DNA of 6,958 nt from an uncultured Odoribacter sp. (GTDB taxonomy: Bacteria; Bacteroidota; Bacteroidia; Bacteroidales; Marinifilaceae): contig CAJKZL010000158.1 in the NCBI GenBank assembly GCA_905204385.1, forward strand, positions 1-6,958, written 5' to 3'. The position numbers and the translations under genes were made by a program. Shown one piece after another: positions 1-6,597 of this stretch. The notes below the pieces were generated by a model. The model made no database searches. It saw only the letters and a program-made list of their open reading frames with translations, and was not told where the DNA came from. Each line of letters opens with the position of its first letter. Position 1 is the first letter of the stretch.

Positions 1-1007
1 GCTGCCTTCGATCCATAAATCGCAGTAGAAGAAGCATCTTTCAATATCGTGATGGAAGCCACACGGTCCATATCCAGGTCCATGATCGTTTGCAGGGAAC
101 TTTCAAACCCATCCAATATAAATAAAGGTTGATTAGGATCGACATTATACTGTTCTTTCAACCCTACGATACTACTCTTGCCACGAATTTCCAAATCGGG
201 TAAATGATTAGGATCCGAGCCGTGTTCATTATTTTCCAATACTGCAAATGCAGGATCCAGGCTTTTCAAGCTTTGAATGACATTTTGATTGCCGACCTTT
301 TTTAATTCTTGTGCTGAATAAGTGGTTGCCGAACCGGTAAAACTTTCTTTTTTACGTTCATAAATACCGGTAACCACAACCTCTTCCATTTCGGACAATT
401 CCTCTTCCATGATAATCCGGAGGAATTTTTCCTCCCGATAAACCACCTCTTGCTTTTTCATTCCTACAAAAGAAAAAACAAGTACTACCGATTCTGTATC
501 AGGGATTTCAAACCGGAAGTCACCCTGTGCATCGGTGACGCTGCCTATCGTCGTTCCTTTAATTAGTATAGTCACCCCAGGCAAAGGCTGTTTATGCGCG
601 TCCATCACCGTCCCCGCCACTTTTCGCTGACGCATTCCTTGCTGCTTCTGTTTTTTAATAGTAACCACCCGATCTATGATCTCATAGCTATATCCCTGTT
701 TCGTAAGCATATCTTCCAGGATGGAACGAAGCGGCGCATCTTTCACATTTACACTTACCCGGGAAGCGGGCCCGAAGATCTCTTTCTGGTAAAAAAACTG
801 ATAATCAGATTGTTTCTGAAGTTCCTGAAGTACTTCTGTCACCGAAACATCGTTCATACCGAGGTTAAACAATTTTTCCTGAGGATAAACCGCTAACGGG
901 AGAACCGTTAAGGCAAAAAGAAGAATAAGTATCTTCTTTCGGATCGACAAGAGAATTTTCCACCACTTTCCATAGGAGGAAAGACAATACATCATGTTTT
1001 TTTTCAT
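1..1007 (-). CDS. SusC/RagA-family TonB-dependent outer-membrane receptor with STN domain, N-terminal part (3' end beyond the left edge)
   Basis: The frame is open from the ATG at 1007 to the window edge, giving 335 complete codons plus two bases of an alanine codon. Residues 1-43 form a long signal peptide: a basic start, then a hydrophobic run ILILLFALTVLPLAV. Residues about 46-116 match the STN (secretin/TonB short N-terminal) domain, which in this family signals to a FecR anti-sigma factor. Residues about 128-207 are a carboxypeptidase-regulatory-like beta-sandwich (GTVMDAHKQPLPGVTI...GTTIGSVTDAQGDF). The plug begins near VVVTGIYERKK (210-220), and the SusC-type motif ITILKDASSTAIYGSKAA is at 319-336. 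The barrel, about two thirds of the protein, is missing. As a family, these receptors import glycans, peptides or other large ligands with a SusD lipoprotein. It follows fecR by 87 bp on the same strand, and the STN domain fits control by that pair. The substrate cannot be told. ATGs at codons 5 and 6 are less likely starts because they shorten the basic N-region. Confidence 0.93.
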   Translation of the reverse strand, partial: MKKNMMYCLSSYGKWWKILLSIRKKILILLFALTVLPLAVYPQEKLFNLGMNDVSVTEVLQELQKQSDYQFFYQKEIFGPASRVSVNVKDAPLRSILEDMLTKQGYSYEIIDRVVTIKKQKQQGMRQRKVAGTVMDAHKQPLPGVTILIKGTTIGSVTDAQGDFRFEIPDTESVVLVFSFVGMKKQEVVYREEKFLRIIMEEELSEMEEVVVTGIYERKKESFTGSATTYSAQELKKVGNQNVIQSLKSLDPAFAVLENNEHGSDPNHLPDLEIRGKSSIVGLKEQYNVDPNQPLFILDGFESSLQTIMDLDMDRVASITILKDASSTAIYGSKA

Positions 1008-1035
1008 AATTTTGTATAGATTTTAGTCAAACACT

Positions 1036-1056
1036 ACATCTGCGACCAACAGATGT
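1036..1056 (-). promoter_or_regulatory. Leader hairpin 2 in the fecR-susC gap
   Basis: On the minus strand this reads ACATCTG-TTGGTCG-CAGATGT, a perfect 7-bp stem with the same 7-nt loop as hairpin 1 but an unrelated stem. It lies 11 bp downstream of hairpin 1 and 28 bp before the susC start codon, so in a fecR-susC transcript it would sit in the susC leader. The base pairing is seen directly. A role in RNA-binding or transcript control is inference. Confidence 0.5.
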
Positions 1057-1067
1057 TTTATTCAAGG

Positions 1068-1090
1068 GGAAAAAGCGACCAACTTTTTCC
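1068..1090 (-). promoter_or_regulatory. Leader hairpin 1 in the fecR-susC gap
   Basis: On the minus strand this reads GGAAAAAG-TTGGTCG-CTTTTTCC, a perfect 8-bp stem with a 7-nt loop. It starts 4 nt after the fecR stop codon. It is not followed by a U tract, so it does not look like an ordinary terminator. The loop is identical to that of hairpin 2, which suggests a shared ligand. The function is unknown. Confidence 0.5.
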
Positions 1091-1094
1091 TCTT

Positions 1095-2162
1095 TTATTT
1101 CACGATCAACCGATTTCCCTTTAAGGTAAAACGTATATCACTACCGCTTTCCAATATTTTCAACAATTCCGGCAATTTACCGTAACGCGGTAGATTGCCT
1201 TTAAAAACAATTGATTTTGCATCCTGATTCTCGTACGATATTTCCACATCATACCAACGGGCCGCTTTGCGAAGGATGACTTCCAGGGGCTGCTCGTCGA
1301 AAACAAACATGCCATTTTTCCAGTCCACTACCTGAGTGATGCTCACTTCGCGCACAACAACCGATCCGTCCCGTTTTCCCACCATCGCCTGCTGCCCCGG
1401 CAGAAGCACCTGTCTTTCGTCCGAACCTTCAAGCGCAATCGCAACCCGACCACCTACCAAAGTGGTATACATCAAATCCTCATTCTGATAAGCATAAACA
1501 TTAAATTCAGTTCCCAGCACCTCGACCATTTGCGAAAACGCCTCCACCCGGAAAGGACGATCGGCCTCCTTAGCAACCTGAAAATAAGCTTCCCCTTCAA
1601 GAGAAACCCTGCGTTCTTCCCGATCGAAATGCGTCGGGAAACGTAAACGGCTGTCAGCATTCAACCAAACATGTGTACCGTCCGGCAAAACCAATTCGTA
1701 CTCTGCACCGCGGGGAACCTCAAGTAAGTTATAGTGCATTTCTTTTTCCTCTGTCGCAACCGAATCTGAATAAATGATACTTTTTTCCTTCCGGTTGATG
1801 ATAAAATAAGGATGATATACTGTTTGCTCTCCCTCCTTTTCCATTCCCAAGGCGATTTCTTCCCCATTGTACAATATTAAGCGGGGCTGTTTTGCATCGG
1901 AAACTGCAACCATCCGCTGCGGTTCTTCACTCCACCTCATCCAAAACAAACCTCCCAGACACAGCGATAAGACCGCCATGGCCGCAACCAACCGTAAACT
2001 CATTAACCGTTTTTTAACCACGACTTTTCTGTTTACACTCGCAGATAGCCGGTCCCAGCCTTTTTTCTGATCCACTTGCCGCATCTCTGCCCATATTTGT
2101 AAAGCTTCTTCCAATGCTGCCTGCTTACGCAATTCTTCCGGTTGATTCTGATTATTTTCCAT
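1095..2162 (-). CDS. FecR-family anti-sigma factor with DUF4974 C-terminal domain
   Basis: This encodes an inner-membrane anti-sigma regulator of 355 residues, the usual length for Bacteroidetes FecR proteins. Residues 1-52 are a charged cytoplasmic segment expected to bind the sigma factor. Residues about 53-77 (LMSLRLVAAMAVLSLCLGGL...) form a single membrane helix. A FecR domain lies at about 147-242, with the typical VPRGAEYELVLPDGTHVWLNADSRLRFP stretch in two parts around residues 149-172, then EGEAYFQV and VLGTEFNVYAY. A DUF4974-like domain fills 285-354 (FDEQPLEVILRKAARWYDV) and probably contacts the receptor's STN domain. I chose the ATG at 2162; an upstream in-frame ATG at 2204 would add 14 residues, but it overlaps the best candidate -7 box and homologues usually start close to the acidic/Gln-rich segment. 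The gene is divergent from the sigma gene and is followed by the STN-containing SusC gene, so the three form one cell-surface signalling unit by family logic. Confidence 0.94.
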   Translation of the reverse strand: MENNQNQPEELRKQAALEEALQIWAEMRQVDQKKGWDRLSASVNRKVVVKKRLMSLRLVAAMAVLSLCLGGLFWMRWSEEPQRMVAVSDAKQPRLILYNGEEIALGMEKEGEQTVYHPYFIINRKEKSIIYSDSVATEEKEMHYNLLEVPRGAEYELVLPDGTHVWLNADSRLRFPTHFDREERRVSLEGEAYFQVAKEADRPFRVEAFSQMVEVLGTEFNVYAYQNEDLMYTTLVGGRVAIALEGSDERQVLLPGQQAMVGKRDGSVVVREVSITQVVDWKNGMFVFDEQPLEVILRKAARWYDVEISYENQDAKSIVFKGNLPRYGKLPELLKILESGSDIRFTLKGNRLIVK

Positions 2163-2201
2163 GAAAGTATATGCTGTTTCTATTCTAAAAACAGTTGACA
2201 A

Positions 2202-2209
2202 CAAAAATA
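2202..2209 (-). promoter_or_regulatory. Candidate -7 box for fecR
   Basis: The minus strand reads TATTTTTG, matching the Bacteroides -7 consensus TAnnTTTG. No TTTG is found at the expected upstream distance, so only half of the promoter is supported. A start site just downstream would place the ATG at 2204 outside the transcript, which favours translation from 2162. Confidence 0.3.
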
Positions 2210-2218
2210 TACGTAGTT

Positions 2219-2230
2219 AAATTGCAATTT
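2219..2230. promoter_or_regulatory. 12-bp perfect palindrome AAATTGCAATTT, possible operator
   Basis: A perfect dyad lies between the two divergent start regions, directly upstream of the TTTG (-33) element of the sigma promoter and just upstream of the candidate fecR -7 box. That position suits a regulator acting on both promoters. No binding protein can be named from the sequence, and an AT-rich palindrome of this size can arise by chance. Confidence 0.25.
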
Positions 2231-2232
2231 TT

Positions 2233-2265
2233 TTTGGAAGCCCCGGATTTTATCTTTTACCTTTG
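2233..2265 (+). promoter_or_regulatory. Bacteroides-type vegetative promoter of the ECF sigma gene
   Basis: TTTG at 2233-2236 and TACCTTTG at 2258-2265 match the known Bacteroides -33 (TTTG) and -7 (TAnnTTTG) elements, with a 21-bp spacer, within the usual 19-21 bp range. Transcription would begin near 2272, giving a leader of about 17 nt before the ATG at 2289. The sigma gene is therefore likely transcribed by the housekeeping sigma factor rather than only by itself. Confidence 0.6.
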
Positions 2266-2288
2266 TCTAACCGATTAACCGATCTGCC

Positions 2289-2834
2289 ATGTCCTGTATC
2301 CAAACCGAGGAATACCGTAAATTCGAACTACTTTTCAAACGCTACTATAGCGGATTGGTGGTTTATGCCAGTCGTTTTACAGGCAGAACAGAAACGGCCG
2401 AAGATTTGGTCCATGACTTGTTCGTCCATATTTGGGAAAACGACCGCTCATTATTGGAAAATCAGCAAGTTAAATATTACCTGTTTACCTCCGTTCGCCA
2501 TCGTTGCCTGAATTATCTGGCACATCTGAAGGTCAGAAATGAATATCAGGAAAAAATCATGCAAAAAGGAGATGTTACCGGAATGCTTACGTGGGAATAT
2601 TATGTAGAAGAAGAACTCCGCCTACGGATCGAGACTGCCGTCGATCATTTACCACCCCAAGCACGGAAAATTTTTCTGATGAACCGTTTCGACCGTAAAA
2701 CGGCAACCACCATTGCCAGCGAACTGGGATTATCTTCCCGTACAGTCGAAAAACACCTGCAAATAGCCCTGAAAATGTTAAGAAAAGAACTGGCCGATTA
2801 TCTTCCCGCCCTCTTCTTTTTCTGGTTCTTCTAA
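2289..2834 (+). CDS. ECF RNA polymerase sigma-70 factor (Bacteroidetes expansion family)
   Basis: A 181-residue ECF sigma factor, the normal length for this class. The sigma-2 region spans about residues 8-77: FELLFKRYYSGLVVYASRFT, then TAEDLVHDLFVHIWEN (core-binding and -10 recognition helices), then YYLFTSVRHRCLNYL. The sigma-4 region spans about 112-168: VDHLPPQARKIFLMNRF, then the helix-turn-helix ASELGLSSRTVEKHLQIALK that should read the -35 element. No extra C-terminal domain is present; the protein ends in a short hydrophobic tail (LPALFFFWFF), as several relatives do. It is expected to direct RNA polymerase to the promoter of the STN-type SusC locus once released by the neighbouring FecR protein. 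It is transcribed away from fecR, whereas most such pairs are co-directional. The ATG at 2289 sits 17 nt after the predicted transcription start and directly begins the conserved domain. Confidence 0.95.
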   Translation: MSCIQTEEYRKFELLFKRYYSGLVVYASRFTGRTETAEDLVHDLFVHIWENDRSLLENQQVKYYLFTSVRHRCLNYLAHLKVRNEYQEKIMQKGDVTGMLTWEYYVEEELRLRIETAVDHLPPQARKIFLMNRFDRKTATTIASELGLSSRTVEKHLQIALKMLRKELADYLPALFFFWFF

Positions 2835-2838
2835 AAGT

Positions 2839-2904
2839 CAATCAAGGGGACGGTTCCTTTGGTTGGTTTTGAAGAATCAACCAAAGGAACCGTCCCCTTG
2901 ATTG
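2839..2904. repeat. Perfect 27-bp inverted repeat between convergent genes (REP-like hairpin, possible bidirectional terminator)
   Basis: Arms 2839-2865 and 2878-2904 are exact reverse complements, with a 12-nt spacer at 2866-2877; wobble pairs could extend the stem further. Each arm contains the core GGGGACGGTTCCTTTGG. The element begins 4 nt after the sigma stop codon and ends directly against the stop codon (2905-2907) of the convergent PKD-like gene, so it fills the whole gap. Position and symmetry suit a two-way terminator, but neither side has an immediate strong U tract. From memory, GGGGACGGTTC-type palindromes recur in many bacteria as REP-like elements linked to IS200-like (RAYT) transposases; no transposase is present here. 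Confidence 0.85.
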
Positions 2905-4461
2905 CTATCGATTTTTATAGGCCATGCCTACCACTTTACCGCAAACGTTTTGATAGACGGTATCTACTCTGACTACGTCGCCGTTGCGGCCCAATCCCAG
3001 CACATGGATGCTGCCAGTCTTTCCGGAGCTTTCCGGAATGGAGGTGGCCGCCCACATGGTCAAGGAATTGTCCGGACTCGAACCGGGCTGGAAATACATG
3101 TAGTCGATCCGCGCCCCGGCTCCTACGACCGTATCCGTATCATAGATCACTTTACTTTTATCGTACTCCAGATCGTAACTATAGATCTTGTTTTTGCAGG
3201 CATAATAAAGATAAGGATCCTTTTTAGAGATGGCATAAGCGTGGGCCTCGTTCAATTGCACAGCCTCTCTCACCGGATGCTTAAAATAAGCAACAAAATT
3301 TTCCTGTTCATAAGACGAACTCATACCGGTCCCGATATAAAACTTCAGACAATACATATTGTTTAAATCGGTAGTTCCCGGGGTTCGGAAAATTCCATAC
3401 CCAAAGCCGGCAGAATTTTCCTCTTTTTTCCATCCTTCGCCTCCATAAACCAATTCCAATTTTGTATCCCTGGGATTGAATTCCATCTTTTCCGGATCGG
3501 CATCGATAGCGAGGGGTACCGGATCCAACCGAGTAGTATTAATGGTACCGTAAGAACATTTCAGGATATTAAAACAATAATTTTTATTATCGTAAAACAT
3601 CAAAGTATTGTAGTTCAAAAAAGAATAAGGCGATAATTTGTAATCACCATAGATTTCCGGCCGGAACAAAGGTTCGTACATCGCATTCTGGAAATCCCGG
3701 TTATACAGTTTTCCATCGTTTATCATAAAGTCATAAGTTATTCCCATACCGCTTACATACAAGGTAGCGACACTGCAATACGTTTCCGGATGGATAACTT
3801 TAGGAACAGTATAGAATAGGTCCGAAAAGACATTGATTTTCCTGAACATAGAGGGATCCACCACCACGCCTCCGCGTTCATCCTGACACATAATCACCAC
3901 CATATGCAAATCGGTGCGCGCATTGTCGATATCGGCTATGGCAACCGGCTTTTCTCCTGCATATTCCCCATTGGCAGCATAATAAACATCCTGAAAATAC
4001 TCGCGGGCAAAATTCAGCAACGACAGATTCGCTTTTCCCTCCAGCTCGCTCAACACCAGAATTCCGCTATTGTCCGCCACAATAGAAACGTCAAAATTCT
4101 TTCGTGCAAACAGCCCCGTCTGCTTATCGGTCACTTGAAAGGAAGCGTGATACAATCCCGGCTCAGTTGCAACATAATAATTGAGATTTTTTTCTGTAGA
4201 AAGCGTATCCAGTACTTCCAATTCTGCTGCTGCATCCTTATACCAAAACCAAAGGTATTCTAATTGTTCTTCTTCCTGCCCCATCGTCTGCCGGATAAAC
4301 GGCTTGATTTTCAAGGTATCGAATTGTGTAATGGTTGTTCCCTGAATAGAATCCAGTTTCAGGGAATTCACTTCCTCATAATCATAATTTCCTAACTCCT
4401 CCATGCACGAAGCAAGCGTCACGACCCAAAATATAATTCCAAACAATAAATATGTTTTCAT
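2905..4461 (-). CDS. PKD-like family surface lipoprotein
   Basis: A 518-residue predicted lipoprotein. The signal peptide MKTYLLFGIIFWVVTLASC ends in a good lipobox (LASC, Cys19), followed by the acidic MEELGNYDYEE typical of exported Bacteroidetes lipoproteins. Residues about 31-128 look like a PKD/Ig-type beta fold (YLWFWYKD, GLYHASFQVTDKQTG). The motif SGILVLSELEGKANLSLL at 132-149 marks this SusD-associated family, from memory. The rest is rich in short beta strands ending in Tyr/Asp turns (LYYACKNKIYSYDL near the C-terminus), which could be a propeller-like fold; that is inference. An in-frame ATG at 4491 would overlap the preceding gene and put 10 residues before the signal peptide, so 4461 is preferred, leaving an 11-bp gap with a purine-rich AAAAGG before the start. 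It is the last gene of the susD operon. The likely role is an accessory cell-surface ligand-binding protein; the ligand is unknown. Confidence 0.85.
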   Translation of the reverse strand: MKTYLLFGIIFWVVTLASCMEELGNYDYEEVNSLKLDSIQGTTITQFDTLKIKPFIRQTMGQEEEQLEYLWFWYKDAAAELEVLDTLSTEKNLNYYVATEPGLYHASFQVTDKQTGLFARKNFDVSIVADNSGILVLSELEGKANLSLLNFAREYFQDVYYAANGEYAGEKPVAIADIDNARTDLHMVVIMCQDERGGVVVDPSMFRKINVFSDLFYTVPKVIHPETYCSVATLYVSGMGITYDFMINDGKLYNRDFQNAMYEPLFRPEIYGDYKLSPYSFLNYNTLMFYDNKNYCFNILKCSYGTINTTRLDPVPLAIDADPEKMEFNPRDTKLELVYGGEGWKKEENSAGFGYGIFRTPGTTDLNNMYCLKFYIGTGMSSSYEQENFVAYFKHPVREAVQLNEAHAYAISKKDPYLYYACKNKIYSYDLEYDKSKVIYDTDTVVGAGARIDYMYFQPGSSPDNSLTMWAATSIPESSGKTGSIHVLGLGRNGDVVRVDTVYQNVCGKVVGMAYKNR

Positions 4462-4472
4462 AATAAGCCTTT

Positions 4473-5180
4473 TTAATAAGTAATGGTCCAATTCGGTTCG
4501 ATGATTTTTCCATTTTCGTCATACACCGGATAATTCTCCGTAAAATAATTCTGCATAGCCATCCCTAAGCCCATCAATTTATACCGGTTGGCATGTCCCC
4601 AGGCCGGGAGCTCGTCGATCTTGCAAACTTCCAGAATCAACTTATATTTAGTCCGGCTATAGGGACCGAAGTATTTCCTACCGTACACCTGATCCCAAAT
4701 GGCTGGTTTTTGCAAAATATTAGATATCCGGATTTCGGCTTCCTGCCGGTCGGACCTTCGATTGACAAAATCGCCTTCCGGGATAAGCTGTAATGTCAGA
4801 CACACCTCGACGCTATCCAGCAATCGGTCCTCGCTCAACACTGTGACCGGAAGCGAAGTGGTAAACTCTCCCGAAGGAAGAGTATAATATGCCTCCAAAG
4901 CTTTATAATGCTTCCCTTCCACCGCCGTGGAGCGCTCGGGATCGACTTTTACCAAAAATTTACGATCGTGGTCCGACGCATAACCGGCAATTTCCACAGG
5001 CACTTCAACTACATGTTCCGTAGCTGTCGTCTTCGCAAAAGAGTAGACAATACCTTCCAACTGGCTATCGCTCAAATCAAAATATATCGTTGCCGTATCG
5101 GAAAGCGGCTTCTCTTCCTCATTCGAGCATCCCTGACGGCATAATATAATAAGACCCAGTATAAAATAATAATTTTTCAT
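4473..5180 (-). CDS. DUF4843-type lipoprotein
   Basis: A 235-residue exported protein of the type found between SusD and PKD-like genes in Bacteroidetes. The N-terminus MKNYYFILGLIILCRQGC looks like a lipoprotein signal with Cys18, although Arg-Gln at -3/-2 is an unusual lipobox. The body has features I associate with DUF4843: an early TIYFDLSDS strand, a central stretch around EVPVEIAGYASDHDRKFLVKV and AVEGKHYKA, then LPVTVL, and a C-terminal part around WDQVYGRKYFGPYSRTKYK. It begins 12 bp after the susD stop with an A-rich spacer and ends 11 bp before the PKD-like gene, so all three are probably one transcript. It is probably a surface partner of the SusC/D complex. Its molecular function is unknown. 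Confidence 0.82.
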   Translation of the reverse strand: MKNYYFILGLIILCRQGCSNEEEKPLSDTATIYFDLSDSQLEGIVYSFAKTTATEHVVEVPVEIAGYASDHDRKFLVKVDPERSTAVEGKHYKALEAYYTLPSGEFTTSLPVTVLSEDRLLDSVEVCLTLQLIPEGDFVNRRSDRQEAEIRISNILQKPAIWDQVYGRKYFGPYSRTKYKLILEVCKIDELPAWGHANRYKLMGLGMAMQNYFTENYPVYDENGKIIEPNWTITY

Positions 5181-5192
5181 TCTGATTTTCTT

Positions 5193-6587
5193 TTAATTAG
5201 CTACATTTCCAAATTCAAGTTCATTATCAGGCAAAGGGAAAGTATATAATTCCGGAAACTGTTCTTCCGCCACACCAGGTATCCCGGTCAGATTTTTTCG
5301 TTTCATATAATAAAACAACTGTCCTTCCCCCACAAATGTTTTCGTATATTCCTTATACAATTCCTGCTCCAGATCGTCGGTTCCTTCCTGTAAATCGTAA
5401 ACGGCGCTGATACCGAACTGATTTCTTACCTGATTGATCCAGCTATAATCCCCACTCGCTTCTGCAGCGATATAATAAGCCTCACATCCACGAATCAGAG
5501 GTATATTGACGGGCGCTTGATTCGTCAGTTTCATGTACTTGGAAAGAAATTCGGTACTACTATTCGGATAATAGTTGAACCAATCTTTCGAGCGGTTGTC
5601 TATGGAGCCATACCGATCATTTTCATATATACTTTCCCGTTTCTGACCGGTTATGATCAATTGTTCTTCCTCCTCCAGATTAGGATTAAAATAGAGTTCC
5701 GAATAGTCCGTTACCTTGTCGGAATATAACTGAAAAGTCATGCCGGTGATCGGACAGCGGTTTGTTGAGGCTGCAATTTTCGCATATTCCAAAGCCTTTT
5801 CCTTGTCATCGATGTATAAATAAATGCGCGCTATAGTGGTAACGACCGCATAATAATTCATTCGTTCGCTGCGGTAACGAAGAAATCCTCCATCTTCATC
5901 ATATTCGGCATTATCCGTTGCACCGGAAATATATTTTTCCGAATAACTCTCGAATGCGGGTCCGATGGGGTCGGTTTCCTTAAGCAAGGATTCCGCTTCG
6001 ACCACATCCCGGATACAAGATTCGGCCAACTGTTTTACGCGCAATGGTTCGCACGGAATATGCGCGACGCGATCCACATAAGGAATAGTGAGCAAGTCTT
6101 TTCCCACCGTATAGGATGGAGCGTACATCCTCAGTAAATCGAAATGCAGATAAGCCCGTAATCCCAGTGCCTCTCCCTTGATGATGCTATAATTATTCCC
6201 GGTAAAAATCTCCTTGTTCTGTTCCACATTCATCAACAGATTATTCAAATTGGCGATGATGTAATACATGTCGCTCCAAATTCTCGTCACAATGGGTTTT
6301 ACGTCGCTATGAGCATAATCATATGTACTTGCAGCCATATACGTACTCTTCTCGGCAGTAATGCTATAGTACTGTGCCAGAACATCCATAAAGCCCATTG
6401 TCAGATTCCCTCCGTATAAATCGGAAGAAGCCATTTGAATATAGGCGCCAAGCAAAGCCGTCTTATAACCGGACTCTTTAGCAAACAATTCATCCTCTTT
6501 CACTTCCGTTTTGGGAGAAACATCCAGCCAGTTTTCACAACCGGTCAGGCATACAAACAATCCGAACAAAAAATATAACTTTTTCAT
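5193..6587 (-). CDS. RagB/SusD-family nutrient-binding outer-membrane lipoprotein
   Basis: A 464-residue SusD homologue, slightly short for the family (commonly about 480-600). The signal peptide MKKLYFLFGLFVCLTGC ends in a clean lipobox (LTGC, Cys17), followed by the typical ENWLDVSPKTEV. The SusD-like N-terminal segment is clear: IWSDMYYIIANLNNLL at about 103-118 and EALGLRAYLHFDLLRMY at 139-155, the TPR-like helices that pack on SusC. The C-terminal SusD/RagB region contains the conserved tract EAYYIAAEAS...WINQVRNQFG and ends in a PLPDNELEFG-like tail. SusD proteins cap the SusC channel and capture the ligand outside the cell. A longer reading frame back to 6638 is rejected because the signal peptide begins at 6587 and the extension overlaps the upstream SusC tail. 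The start lies 10 bp after the stop codon of a SusC remnant, the usual susC-susD spacing. Its own SusC appears to be lost in this window. Confidence 0.94.
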   Translation of the reverse strand: MKKLYFLFGLFVCLTGCENWLDVSPKTEVKEDELFAKESGYKTALLGAYIQMASSDLYGGNLTMGFMDVLAQYYSITAEKSTYMAASTYDYAHSDVKPIVTRIWSDMYYIIANLNNLLMNVEQNKEIFTGNNYSIIKGEALGLRAYLHFDLLRMYAPSYTVGKDLLTIPYVDRVAHIPCEPLRVKQLAESCIRDVVEAESLLKETDPIGPAFESYSEKYISGATDNAEYDEDGGFLRYRSERMNYYAVVTTIARIYLYIDDKEKALEYAKIAASTNRCPITGMTFQLYSDKVTDYSELYFNPNLEEEEQLIITGQKRESIYENDRYGSIDNRSKDWFNYYPNSSTEFLSKYMKLTNQAPVNIPLIRGCEAYYIAAEASGDYSWINQVRNQFGISAVYDLQEGTDDLEQELYKEYTKTFVGEGQLFYYMKRKNLTGIPGVAEEQFPELYTFPLPDNELEFGNVAN

Positions 6588-6597
6588 AATGCTAACT

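Noticed and set aside
594..896. Plus-strand open frame of 100 codons
   Set aside because: It lies antisense inside the SusC signal, STN and carboxypeptidase-regulatory-like coding region, has no recognisable domain and only reflects codon bias of the opposite strand.
1063..1070. CAAGGGGA shared with the arm of the large inverted repeat at 2843-2850
   Set aside because: An 8-bp match is expected by chance in 7 kb, and the flanks differ.
2263..2511. Plus-strand frame overlapping the start of the sigma gene
   Set aside because: It needs a TTG start lying in the -7 promoter element, and the sigma gene in the other frame has full domain support.
2587..2841. Minus-strand frame opposite the 3' part of the sigma gene
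   Set aside because: Arg/Phe-rich shadow product with no domain; the sense strand encodes sigma region 4.
3018..3041. Short direct repeat of CTTTCCGGA within the PKD-like gene
   Set aside because: Two adjacent 9-bp copies in coding DNA are explained by codon choice and have no wider pattern.
2902..3366. Plus-strand open frame of 154 codons
   Set aside because: It overlaps the PKD-like gene antisense and begins inside the inverted repeat. The composition looks like a shadow, with no domain or start signal.
3904..4263. Plus-strand open frame of 119 codons
   Set aside because: Antisense to the PKD-like gene, low-complexity Ile/Arg-rich product, no family resemblance.
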